Assembly (NCBI GenBank): GCA_040904765.1
Contig: JBBDST010000026.1
Span: 1-64,000, forward strand
Length of the DNA: 64,000 nt
Source: JBBDST01 sp040904765
GTDB lineage: Bacteria > Actinomycetota > Nitriliruptoria > Nitriliruptorales > Nitriliruptoraceae
Direction: 5' to 3'
In this document: piece by piece, positions 45,401-53,393 of the stretch
Position numbering within the stretch: the stretch's first letter is position 1
How the letters are laid out: each line of letters starts with the position of its first letter
Notes under the pieces: model-generated
Databases searched by the model: none
The model's input: the letters and a program-made list of their open reading frames with translations, nothing else
What the model was told of the DNA's origin: nothing
Program-made: the position numbers and the translations under genes

Positions 45401-46087
45401 ATGCGTCGTCTGGTTTTAGTCCGCCACGGCGAATCAGTGTGGAACGCTGAGGGGCGCATTCAAGGCCAGGCATGTAACGGGTTGTCTGAGATCGGGCTGG
45501 CACAGGCTCGTCACACCGCAGAAGCGTTGACAGCGGCTTATCCCAATGCGACGCTGATCAGTTCCGACATCTACCGCACCAAGCAGACAGTGGCACCGTT
45601 AAGCGAATTACTTGGTGTCACACCGGTGTTTGATCCGCGGTTGCGTGAACGCCATTTTGGTACGTGGGAAACGCAACTGCGAAGCGACATACAAGCGTCT
45701 GATGCGCCCCGCTGGCAACGGCATGCAGCCGGCGAAGATGTGATCGGCGAAATTGGTGGCGAAACGGGCGAAGAGCTCATCAGCCGGGTGCTCGCGGTGT
45801 TCACCGACGTGTTAGCTGCGATGGCGACCGGTCAGGTGGTGATAGCGGTCACCCACGGTGGACCGGTGTATTACGGGGTGCATCGTGCACTTGGGTTAAC
45901 ACCAGGCGTGTTAGGCACGGTCGCGAACACGTCGATTACTGAACTGGCGTTGCCTGACGTGCCACAGCACAGCACCCGCGTGTTGCCGGTAGTGCTTGAA
46001 CGCTACAACGAGATTGCGCATCTGCCGGTGGCGCTGCGCACCCTGTGGCGCCCGGCACGTGCCGCCTTGGATGTGAAACCCGACTAG
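45401..46087 (+). CDS. Histidine phosphatase family protein
   Basis: 228 aa. The catalytic RHG motif is 'LVRHGESVWNAEGRIQGQ' at residues 5-10, with the general acid region 'RERHFGTWE' and the second catalytic His in 'VVIAVTHGGPV'. The closest look is to GpmB/CobC-type cofactor-independent phosphoglycerate-mutase-like phosphatases; substrate could be glucosyl-3-phosphoglycerate or others. It follows rsfS with a 2-bp gap, an order seen in actinobacteria. Confidence 0.9.
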   Translation: MRRLVLVRHGESVWNAEGRIQGQACNGLSEIGLAQARHTAEALTAAYPNATLISSDIYRTKQTVAPLSELLGVTPVFDPRLRERHFGTWETQLRSDIQASDAPRWQRHAAGEDVIGEIGGETGEELISRVLAVFTDVLAAMATGQVVIAVTHGGPVYYGVHRALGLTPGVLGTVANTSITELALPDVPQHSTRVLPVVLERYNEIAHLPVALRTLWRPARAALDVKPD

Positions 46088-46109
46088 CTCCGCCAACGAA
46101 GGTTGTTCT

Positions 46110-47051
46110 ATGAACCAGACGCTACGGGTCGTTTTGCCGGCCGTGCTGCCTCAAGGAGTTGCCAAAGCGTTCGCTGCGGCCGCAACTGACGCAGATCTTG
46201 AGATCGTGTCGTGTGACAGTGACAATGCGATTGTTGAGGCCCTTAGCGACGGTGCCGAGATTTTTGTACCGTTTCGTTTCACAGAACGTTTCGTTGTCCC
46301 GGGTGTTCAGTGGGTCGCTGCGGTAACGGCTGGGGTTGAACAGTTGCCACTTGACGCGTTAAAACAGCAGGGCACGATCGTCACCTCGGCGCAAGGCGCG
46401 AATGCAATTCCGGTGGCTGAACATGCGATGGCGCTCCTGTTGGCGTGTGTGCGAAGGCTGGGGGAGTCAAACCGTTTGGCGGTGACGCGTAGCTGGGAGC
46501 TGCGGCCGGCCCGGATTGAACTGTGTGACTCGACGATGGTAATTTTGGGTCTTGGCACGATCGGTGAAGAGATTGCACGGCGCGCTCAGGCGTTTGGGAT
46601 GCATGTGATCGGGATTAAACGTGACCCGGCCAGCTATGACGGTTGCGTCACTGATGTTCGCGCTTCTGATCAGTTGCATGCGGCCGTGGCGGAGTCCCAG
46701 GTGCTTTTGAGTGTGCTGCCTGACACTGCCGACACGCGTGGGATTGTCACTGCTGACATTCTTGAAGCGCTTGGCCGGGGCGTGTTTGTAAACGTCGGTC
46801 GCGGTAGTGTGGTTGACGAGCAGGCGTTAGCCAACGCACTTACGTCAGGGGCGTTACAAGGCGCAGGTCTTGACGTGTTTGTTACCGAACCGCTACCCGA
46901 AACGTCCCCACTATGGGCGTGTGAAACGGCGGTTCTTTCGCCGCACATCGGCGGTTCTGGCCCGCGCTACGGGGAGCGGTTTATCGCCCAGTTTTTGACC
47001 AACCTGACGGCATATCGCGGAGACGGAACGTGGCTAAACCGCGTCGTGTGA
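46110..47051 (+). CDS. D-isomer-specific 2-hydroxyacid dehydrogenase
   Basis: 313 aa NAD(P)-dependent enzyme. The Rossmann motif is 'ILGLGTIGEEIARRAQAFGMHVIG', the catalytic Arg region 'VFVNVGRGSVVDEQALANAL', Glu in 'DVFVTEPLPETSPLWACE' and the catalytic His in 'LSPHIGGSG'. The substrate-binding N-terminal half is poorly conserved, so the 2-oxoacid used cannot be named. It is the last gene of the core run before the accessory region. Confidence 0.92.
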   Translation: MNQTLRVVLPAVLPQGVAKAFAAAATDADLEIVSCDSDNAIVEALSDGAEIFVPFRFTERFVVPGVQWVAAVTAGVEQLPLDALKQQGTIVTSAQGANAIPVAEHAMALLLACVRRLGESNRLAVTRSWELRPARIELCDSTMVILGLGTIGEEIARRAQAFGMHVIGIKRDPASYDGCVTDVRASDQLHAAVAESQVLLSVLPDTADTRGIVTADILEALGRGVFVNVGRGSVVDEQALANALTSGALQGAGLDVFVTEPLPETSPLWACETAVLSPHIGGSGPRYGERFIAQFLTNLTAYRGDGTWLNRVV

Positions 47052-47191
47052 TGCGGCGGGTCGACGAAAAGAAACGCTAACGGGTTGTGTTTGGGTGAGT
47101 CGAACAAAATGTGCACGTACGACCCAATTGATGCCGTCGCATTCAGGCAGTGATAGCAAACGCAGATTCTGCTGTTTTTTGGGGCAGCTTG

Positions 47192-47209
47192 CCGCATGCG
47201 TGCATGCGG
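47192..47209. repeat. 16-bp palindrome with 2-nt centre
   Basis: CCGCATGC (47192-47199), GT, GCATGCGG (47202-47209). It lies in the 218-bp space between the dehydrogenase gene and the convergent c-di-GMP enzyme gene. It may act as a terminator stem or a regulator site; no U-run is next to it. Confidence 0.4.
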
Positions 47210-47269
47210 ATTGAGGTTTGCTGGCAGCGGTAGGGATTTGACGGGACCACCGGTGTGTCCCGGGCAGAT

Positions 47270-49258
47270 TCAACCGGATGGCACGGAGGAAACGGTGCTG
47301 GTTTGGGACAATCCGTTGGTGAGCCAGGTGTCGACCGCTGCTGGCGGGGCGGGGCGAGCGAGATGATAGCCCTGCGCGAGGTCGAATCCGAGATTAGTGA
47401 CCCGGTCGAGCTGCGCTTGGGTTTCGATGCCTTCGGCCAGCACCTGGATGTCCATCTCGCGGGCCAGTCCAGATACCGCGGTTAGGATCGCCTGCTCACG
47501 TCCAGCGGTACCGTGCTGGTTCACAAACGAGCCGTCGATTTTCAGTAGGTCAAGCGGAATAGCTCGCAGCCGTGACATTGACGAATAGCCGGTCCCAAAG
47601 TCGTCAAGCGCGATGCGGCAGCCCCGTTGACGAAGCTGGTTGAGTAGCTCGATGACTGCGCTGTCGCTGCTGGTGAGCACCGCAGTTTCGGTAATCTCGA
47701 ACCCAAGCCGGTGCGGGTCGGCTCCGGTCTCGGCTAGGTGGCGGTCGACGCTGTCCAGCAGCCGGTCGGTGAGCTGGACCGCCGACAGGTTGACATACAC
47801 AACGAAGGGGCGGTCCGGGGTGAGGCCAGTCTGCCAGTCGGCCAGATGTTGGCACGCCTCAAGCATGACCCAATCACCGAGCTGTTCGATGGCGCCGTTG
47901 CTTTCCGCTAGCGGGATGAATTCGTCTGGACCGACCGGTCCGAGTTGGGGATGGGTCCAGCGTGCCAGCGCTTCAACCGCGACCAGATCGTGGTCAGGGT
48001 CACCCAGAGGCACGAACGGTTGAAAGACCAGATGCATTTCTCCACGTGCAACCGCACCTCGTAGCTGGCTCTCAATGTGATTGCGACGGACCACCTGATC
48101 GCGCAGGTCATCATCAAACACCCGGTAGCCGTCCCCACCGTTGTTCTTGACGTGATACATCGCTGCATCGGCATCAAGGAGCAACACATCTGGATCTATG
48201 GCGGCATCGCGAGTGGCGGCCATACCGATACTGGCCGACAGGCCAACATCACCGAAGTCGTACAGCGGCATCCGGAGCTCATGAAGAATTCGTCGGGCAA
48301 CCTGCTCGGCGAGCACAAAGTCGGTGTTCTCGAGGATGATCACAAACTCGTCGCCAGCGAACCGAGACACCGTGTCACCAGCTCGCGTGCAGCCATGGAG
48401 CCGCTCAGCGATCTGGCACAGGACCGCGTCGCCGGCCGCGTGCCCGAGCGTGTCGTTGATCGCCTTGAACCCGTCAAGATCGATGAACAGCAGCGCTACA
48501 CACGAGCTGGTGCCCTCGAGGCGGGCAAGCGCATGGCTGAGCCGCTCCTCGAGGGCAGTGCGGTTAGGCAGCCCGGTCAGCTCATCGGTCCGTGACCGTT
48601 CATGCAGACGCCGACCCGCCCGCCGAGCGATAGGCAGCGACATGATCCACAGCAGCACGATCCCGGCAAACAGTCCTCCATCGAGCGTCCGGCTGAAGGT
48701 GCGTGATGCCGCCAACGTCGGTGACCAGTCCTGATGGATCTCGACCACCAGGCTGCGTCCCACCTCGAGGGGCACGAAGGTCCGTAACGTCGAGGTGACC
48801 GGCGGCTCTCCCAAAAGGTAGGGGGCTGGCCCAGCGACGCTCACCGGCTCCGCGTTCAACACCTGATTGAGCAGCGACCGGTCGGCCTTGCCACCAGCAT
48901 CTAGGAGTGCCGTTTCATCGGCAGCGAGCATCGTTCCATCGAGATCCCACACGACCACGTGATAGACCGCGTCATCGAGATCGACGATGTAGCGGCGTAA
49001 GTCGCCTGCAAGACGGATCTGCTCGGTTCGAGTTGCGCCACCTGACAGATCGGCATCCACGAGCCTAGGTTGCACCACCGCCTCAGTCACAAACACTGCA
49101 TGGAACTGCGCATGTTCGTGGAACTGCTCTTGGACCAGCCGGGCCATGAGGAAATGCAACACGATCCCAATGACTACAAACACGATCGCGGACCGCACTG
49201 CGAAAATCCACATCAGCGACCACGAGCGACGACCACGACCGAACATGAAAAATTTCAT
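47270..49258 (-). CDS. Membrane GGDEF-EAL c-di-GMP enzyme
   Basis: 662 aa from ATG 49258; GTG 49321 gives a 683-residue alternative. Two transmembrane helices (about 13-38 and 194-211) bracket an extracytoplasmic sensor of some 150 residues. The GGDEF domain (about 221-385) has 'RTDELTGLPNR' and the active-site variant AGDEF at 301-305 with an inhibitory RxxD site at 292-295. The EAL domain (about 395-650) has all metal and catalytic motifs: EAL at 429-431, 'VNLSAVQL', 'EITETAVL', 'ALDDFGTGYSS', 'LLKIDGSF', 'AEGIET'. So both synthesis and hydrolysis of c-di-GMP are possible. A short upstream ORF overlaps its start. Confidence 0.92.
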   Translation of the reverse strand: MKFFMFGRGRRSWSLMWIFAVRSAIVFVVIGIVLHFLMARLVQEQFHEHAQFHAVFVTEAVVQPRLVDADLSGGATRTEQIRLAGDLRRYIVDLDDAVYHVVVWDLDGTMLAADETALLDAGGKADRSLLNQVLNAEPVSVAGPAPYLLGEPPVTSTLRTFVPLEVGRSLVVEIHQDWSPTLAASRTFSRTLDGGLFAGIVLLWIMSLPIARRAGRRLHERSRTDELTGLPNRTALEERLSHALARLEGTSSCVALLFIDLDGFKAINDTLGHAAGDAVLCQIAERLHGCTRAGDTVSRFAGDEFVIILENTDFVLAEQVARRILHELRMPLYDFGDVGLSASIGMAATRDAAIDPDVLLLDADAAMYHVKNNGGDGYRVFDDDLRDQVVRRNHIESQLRGAVARGEMHLVFQPFVPLGDPDHDLVAVEALARWTHPQLGPVGPDEFIPLAESNGAIEQLGDWVMLEACQHLADWQTGLTPDRPFVVYVNLSAVQLTDRLLDSVDRHLAETGADPHRLGFEITETAVLTSSDSAVIELLNQLRQRGCRIALDDFGTGYSSMSRLRAIPLDLLKIDGSFVNQHGTAGREQAILTAVSGLAREMDIQVLAEGIETQAQLDRVTNLGFDLAQGYHLARPAPPAAVDTWLTNGLSQTSTVSSVPSG

Positions 49259-49299
49259 CTGTGGGCCAAAGCACGCTTCATGATGTCCCAAACTGGCAT
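49255..49299 (-). CDS. Possible 14-codon upstream ORF of the c-di-GMP enzyme
   Basis: ATG 49299 is preceded by an excellent AAGGAGGG site (6-7 nt spacing), whereas the main ATG 49258 has none. The ORF reads MPVWDIMKRALAHR and stops at 49255, with the stop overlapping the main start as ATGA. This is the layout of a leader cistron whose translation delivers ribosomes to the next gene. No stalling sequence is recognised. If the main protein instead starts at GTG 49321, this ORF is a coincidence. Confidence 0.45.
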   Translation of the reverse strand: MPVWDIMKRALAHR

Positions 49300-49321
49300 C
49301 CTGAACCCTCCTTGTTTTCAC

Positions 49322-49799
49322 CTAGATAACCCGAACGTACGCAACCATATTCCGTACCCTCTACCGCCAGATCGTGCCACCAACGGCAGGGTCTGCACGT
49401 CCTGTATGTCCATTAACCACCACATCGTCTTTAACAGCGCCGGTCGGGCGCCGGATCGAAGCATTCCGCTGACATTTCCAACCGGGCGGTACCGAGCCCG
49501 TATGCGCCGACAGGACTTGGTGGCTGTACTGCTGATGGGGTTCGGTGCGTGGCTTTGTCGATTATCACGAAGTCTGCTTCGGGGCCTGACACGTCTCGGT
49601 GTCGATGTCGCCTCGGATCGTGTTCAGCCAGGGTCGTTTTCACGTGGCGCCGACTTCCAGGTGCCGCAGCACCAGAATGAGTAGCGCTGGCAAAGCTTCG
49701 GCGGACCGCTTCTCAATTCGGCAGGCTGGTCTAAGCCGCGCACGATCTAGGCAGCGGATGTGACAAGAAGCTCGGGACGAACTGTTGCCGAGGCCAGTC
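49322..49799. other. Intergenic stretch upstream of the c-di-GMP enzyme
   Basis: About 480 bases without a convincing gene. A 71-codon frame on the minus strand (49431-49643) lacks any family feature and a good ribosome binding site. I looked for a c-di-GMP riboswitch on the minus strand and saw no match to the GEMM core. The start of the enzyme's transcript is expected here. Confidence 0.5.
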
Positions 49800-50090
49800 T
49801 TAGCGCCCCTGGAGCGCAAGCCATGCCTTGAGTGCCCGGACACGGCCAGGTGCGATGTTGCGTGCGTAGTCGCACCGAGAGGTCTGTCCGCAGGCCGGGT
49901 TGCCGTCGCGAACCATGAAGTTGTACCGGCATGTCGGGCACCAAATGTCCAGTTCGTCGGGAAGGTTCGGACAGCCGTAGTAGTGGCAACCGCGCTCCCC
50001 TTCGTCGGTGCGGAAGTCGTAGTTGCAGGCTTCACACATCTGGAAAGCCTCGGTGCGATGCGAGAGTCTGTCTTGCTGATTCGCGCGCAA
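49800..50090 (-). CDS. Eight-cysteine zinc-ribbon-like small protein
   Basis: 96 aa from TTG 50090, which has AAAGGA six bases upstream. Eight Cys occur in four pairs: 'CEAC', 'CHYYGC', 'CPTC' and 'CGQTSRC', spaced evenly from about residue 19 to 73, followed by a basic helix of about 20 residues. The pattern fits two zinc ribbons or an iron-sulphur carrier; a post-translationally modified peptide is a weaker alternative given the neighbouring SPASM enzyme. It is divergent from the radical SAM gene with 257 bp between starts. I do not recognise the family. Confidence 0.6.
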   Translation of the reverse strand: MRANQQDRLSHRTEAFQMCEACNYDFRTDEGERGCHYYGCPNLPDELDIWCPTCRYNFMVRDGNPACGQTSRCDYARNIAPGRVRALKAWLALQGR

Positions 50091-50347
50091 CGGTCATCCT
50101 TTCTTCGACAGAAATAGTGTTTCGCGCCACAGTTGCGGTCGACAGAGGCGAAAGGCCTGGTCACTTCCCATTGGTTGATCGAGCTTGTCACGACGTCCTT
50201 CCCGCTCTTGCGGAGGTCGTCGATGCGTGTTCTGGTGAGTGAAATTCGGGCGCGATGTTTGTGTCGTGCTATCGCATCTGGGTACTTCGCCTCTACCTCC
50301 AACAAGCTGAAAATGATCGGATTGCTCACAACAAAAGGTGAGTTCCG

Positions 50348-51538
50348 GTGACTGGTCATCGTCGTGGTGCTGCTGTCCGATCGTTACGCCATGATCCTTC
50401 TGTTCGGCCGTTTCTGGTGATATGGGAAGTCACTCGCGCGTGCGGGCTCGTGTGCCGGCACTGTCGCGCGGACGCGCAGACGGGACCTCATCCGTTTCAG
50501 TTGACGTTCGCGCAGGGATGCCAATTGCTCGACGATATCGCGGAGTTCGGCGCGCCGAGCCCAATGATTGTGTTGACCGGAGGCGACCCGTTTGAGCGCG
50601 ATGATCTGGTGGATCTGCTCGACCATGGGCGTAAAGCCGGCTTGTCGATTGCCCTGGCACCGTCGGTCACACCCCGTGCGACGCCCGATCGGTTTCGACA
50701 GATCGCCGATGCGGGCGCCAAGGCCGTGTCGATATCGCTTGACGGAGCGACCGCTGCGACACACGACGGGTTCCGCGGGGTCGATGGGGTGTTCGACGCA
50801 ACATTTCAGGCGTGCAGGACCATCGTCCAAGCCGGGATGCGTCTTCAACTCAACACGACCATCACCGCGAGCAATGTTGGCGAGCTTCCCGACATCTTCG
50901 GCCACGCTCTGGATCTTGACGCGTTCTTGTGGAGCGTGTTTCTGCTGGTGCCGACCGGCCGTGGTGATCTGCTTGAACCGCTGAGCGCTGACGCAGTTGA
51001 GGATGTGCTGCACTGGCTCGTTGACGTCGCGGGCCATCTCGCGGTCAAGACGACCGAGGCACCCCATTTCCGTCGCGTTGTACTCCAACGTCGGCGTTTG
51101 TCAGGGTGCGACCCGCAGGAAACGTTTCGGCTCGGTGCCACCTATCAGCAGCTACGTGCGCGACTGGATGTTACTGCAGCAAGCCGCGTATTGCCGATGC
51201 GGATTCCTCGTCCACCTCTGGACATCAATGCCGGTCGCGGATTCGTGTTTATTGACCATCTGGGCACGGTTTACCCGAGTGGATTCTTGCCGATTCCGGT
51301 CGGCTCAGTGCGCGAACACCGCTTGATTGACCTGTATCGCAACGCCCCGCTCCTCCGCCAACTGCGTGATCCGTCAGCGCTGACGGATCGCTGCGGCAGA
51401 TGCGAATACCGGGCAATTTGTGGCGGGTCACGTTCCCGGGCGTATGCAGTCGCCAGAGATCCGTTTGCCGAGGAGCCTGCCTGCTTATTCGAGCCGTCAG
51501 GAGGTCCGCTGTTGTCGGTGGCCGGTCTCGAAAATTGA
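50348..51538 (+). CDS. Radical SAM/SPASM protein, TIGR04053-like
   Basis: 396 aa. The SAM-binding cluster motif is C32-G-L-V-C36-R-H-C39, preceded by 'RPFLVIWEVTRA', and 'VLTGGDPFERDDL' and 'AVSISLDGATAATHDGFRG' follow as in the TIGR04053 group and related AhbC/NirJ enzymes. The C-terminal SPASM region has 'CGRCEYRAICGGSRSRAYA' plus a later Cys, giving sites for auxiliary clusters. GTG 50348 follows AAAGGTGAG. It is followed 17 bp after its stop by a receiver-like gene. Substrate unknown; heme modification or peptide modification are possible. No PqqD-like or precursor peptide gene was found directly beside it. Confidence 0.88.
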   Translation: MTGHRRGAAVRSLRHDPSVRPFLVIWEVTRACGLVCRHCRADAQTGPHPFQLTFAQGCQLLDDIAEFGAPSPMIVLTGGDPFERDDLVDLLDHGRKAGLSIALAPSVTPRATPDRFRQIADAGAKAVSISLDGATAATHDGFRGVDGVFDATFQACRTIVQAGMRLQLNTTITASNVGELPDIFGHALDLDAFLWSVFLLVPTGRGDLLEPLSADAVEDVLHWLVDVAGHLAVKTTEAPHFRRVVLQRRRLSGCDPQETFRLGATYQQLRARLDVTAASRVLPMRIPRPPLDINAGRGFVFIDHLGTVYPSGFLPIPVGSVREHRLIDLYRNAPLLRQLRDPSALTDRCGRCEYRAICGGSRSRAYAVARDPFAEEPACLFEPSGGPLLSVAGLEN

Positions 51539-51555
51539 CGAGTAAAGGAATCATT

Positions 51556-51969
51556 ATGGTCCGGACCAGCGGCGGCAGTCCGTTGCCGTATGTTTTGATC
51601 GAGCACAACGATCTCGAGCGACGTCATGCACTCATGGAGCATTTTCTAGCGCGTGGCTTCAACGCGATATCATGCGGTGGGCCACGGGTCCTGCCTGATG
51701 CAGTGTGCTCCCTGGTCGTCGATGGGCAATGCCCGCTGGTTGCGGTCGCCGATGTCATTTTGTATGACCTGGATCTGGACGATGACGTAGAGAAGGCGGT
51801 TTACAACGCAATCCGCGCGACGTATCCAATGCTGCCGCTTGTCCTGGAATTGCCTTTGGCAACTACCAGCCGCCACCGCGAAGATCTGGTTGGCGCAATA
51901 GTGATCCCGCCCTTCGACACGGACCACCTTGTTGATGTGGTTGACGATGCGTTGAACCGAGTGGCGTGA
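51556..51969 (+). CDS. Receiver-like protein lacking the conserved lysine
   Basis: 137 aa from ATG 51556 with AAAGGA upstream; the longer frame from 51400 lies in the radical SAM gene. The strand-helix pattern matches a response-regulator receiver: 'VLIEHNDLERRHALMEHFLARGF', then 'ADVILYDLDLDDD' with Asp71 at the phosphoacceptor place, then 'LPLVLEL' and a terminal 'PPFDTDHLVDVVDDAL'. The first acidic pair is reduced ('EHND') and the conserved Lys before Pro-Phe is Pro, so normal phosphorylation is doubtful. There is no output domain. It is probably co-transcribed with the radical SAM gene and could be a partner or regulator of it. Confidence 0.65.
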   Translation: MVRTSGGSPLPYVLIEHNDLERRHALMEHFLARGFNAISCGGPRVLPDAVCSLVVDGQCPLVAVADVILYDLDLDDDVEKAVYNAIRATYPMLPLVLELPLATTSRHREDLVGAIVIPPFDTDHLVDVVDDALNRVA

Positions 51970-51984
51970 CCTTTAGGATCGTCT

Positions 51985-52336
51985 TCACCTACCGTTGCGA
52001 GCGCTGCGGTAGCGGTAGGAGCCGTCGAGGAGTCTCGCTCAGCCACGTACGAGTGTTGCGGTGCGTATAGGGCCTACGTGATTGCTGCCGGTTTCGAGCC
52101 GGTTGATCGGGTTCATGCTGCTGTTGCGCTGGCCGACGTCAAGCGAACCTTGAGTGTTCCCGACAGCCTGTGGTCGTGTCATAGGGCCATCATTGACGGT
52201 TATGCGGTCGAGACAGGTTTCTGTCGCCGGCATCTTCGAATTCCTTGTTGACCGCACGCCGGTTGACGGGATCGCGCTGTCAAAGATGGGTGGACGCAAA
52301 GACGCGACGTGGACACTCACGGCATTTTTCGGCTAG
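51985..52336 (+). pseudogene. Frameshifted DUF411-like remnant
   Basis: Two reading frames together spell a DUF411 protein. In the first, 'TYECCGAYRAYVIAAGFEPVD' then 'ADVKRTLSVPDSLWSCHRAIIDGYAVE' (about 52040-52215) match the family's CGCC-helix and 'GVP..L.SCHTA.VDGYV.EGHVP' signature; after one extra base near 52213 the second continues 'VSVAGIFEFLVDRTPVDGIALSKMGG' to a stop at 52334-52336. The first Cys of the usual CxCC is missing and there is no start codon, since the frame runs back into the stop of the receiver-like gene. DUF411 proteins are linked to copper or other metal handling. Clearly non-functional as read. Confidence 0.6.
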
Positions 52337-52445
52337 GTGGACGGCCATGTGTTCGCGCATCGCTGATAGCGCCCAGCAATTGCCATGGCGTGGCGTTGCG
52401 GCAAGCGACCTCAAGTGCAGAGCAAGTTGTCCGGTGTCAGGCCGC

Positions 52446-52535
52446 GTGACCGCCGCAGCAACCGCCGCCGTAGTCGACCGACTCACCTTCAACACCCACA
52501 TCCTGACTACCGAGACCGATTACGACCGGCTCTGA
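52446..52535 (+). mobile_element. Remnant of an IS21-family IstB gene (3' end)
   Basis: The last 28 or so codons before the stop at 52533-52535 read 'TAAATAAVVDRLTFNTHILTT...YDRL', close to the C-terminal end of IstB-type ATPase helper proteins of IS21 elements ('..DRL.....IL....ESYRL'). The rest of istB and all of istA are missing upstream. No flanking terminal repeats were found. A decayed insertion next to a tRNA gene. Confidence 0.5.
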
Positions 52536-52874
52536 ATCACTACAACCCGCTAACGCAACCCGCCAAGGTGAGGCCATCGAATATGCGCGGCGGAATCACA
52601 ACAGATTGACAATCCCAGTACTCGGTGCAGGTGTTTACACCGAGGATCTCGGCAACGTCATTGATGCTATAGCGCCTCATTTAGCCTCTCGGTCTGAACT
52701 TGTTGACCGTAACAATGAGGTACAAGAATTTGATGTCCACTCAACGCGTTCCTTCAGCGCTGCCATCGTGTTGTCTTCCGTATCCATACGGGCACGAATT
52801 ATACCCACCCCGGGCCTAGAGGGTCAGTGGGCAACAAACATGGCAGGACCGAAACTGCTTCAGACAGGAAGAAA

Positions 52875-52890
52875 CCCCGCCGTAGCGGGG
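52875..52890 (-). terminator. Intrinsic terminator of tRNA-Ala copy 1
   Basis: CCCCGC/GCGGGG stem (6 bp) with a CGTA loop, followed on the minus strand by TTTCTT. It lies 13 bp past the 3' end of the tRNA. Confidence 0.8.
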
Positions 52891-52902
52891 CTCCTTCTCG
52901 GG

Positions 52903-52976
52903 TGGACCGGATGGGATTTGAACCCACGACCCCCTCCATGCCATGGAGGTGCGCTGCCAGACTGCGCTACCGGCCC
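52903..52976 (-). tRNA. tRNA-Ala(GGC), copy 1
   Basis: The minus-strand cloverleaf has acceptor stem GGGCCGG/CCGGTCC with the G3:U70 pair that marks tRNA-Ala, a D arm 'GCGC...GCGC', anticodon loop ATGGCAT (anticodon GGC) and a T loop TTCAAAT. CCA is not encoded. It differs from copy 2 at a single T-loop base. Confidence 0.97.
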
Positions 52977-53393
52977 AAAGCGCCACGTGCGGCGCCTGTG
53001 AGGCGCGGAGCATACACGGTGGCGAGGTGGGGGCGAACTTAAGGTTGGGCGATTGACCGCGCGATGCTTCGGGCGATATCCGTCAGGACGCCAGCAAGCG
53101 ACCAGACTCGTGCCGCTATGCCTTGGCGATCACCGTGCTGAGGCGAGTGATGAATGATCTGTCTGATCGCTGTTCTTGTGGTCCCACGGCTGTGCGGTTT
53201 GCGCGATGCCCATCCCCAGCAGTGCGGTGGCGGATATGAATATTCCAAAGGCTCGATCACGATGTGTCACCGCTCGCTGGTGAATGAGTGAGATAGCATT
53301 TGGGCGGATTGGTTCGAACACTCGATGCTCACGGATGCCGCAAATGCCTCCTCGCGCCAGATGCTCCGTGCGCCAGCAGACTGAGGCGGGAGC
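52977..53393. other. Intergenic stretch between tRNA-Ala and HprK-like gene
   Basis: About 417 bases without a supported gene. A 90-codon minus-strand frame (53130-53402) has no recognisable features and no good ribosome binding site. The promoters of the tRNA and of the kinase gene must lie here; no strong match was picked. Confidence 0.45.

Noticed and set aside
49322..49520. c-di-GMP riboswitch ahead of the GGDEF-EAL gene
   Set aside because: The minus strand shows no recognisable GEMM core or tetraloop-receptor motif.
49640..50359. 239-codon minus-strand frame
   Set aside because: It overlaps the better-supported eight-cysteine gene in another frame and looks like low-complexity Arg/Ser/Thr sequence.
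52606..53001. 131-codon plus-strand frame
   Set aside because: It runs through the terminator and all of tRNA-Ala copy 1 and lacks family features.
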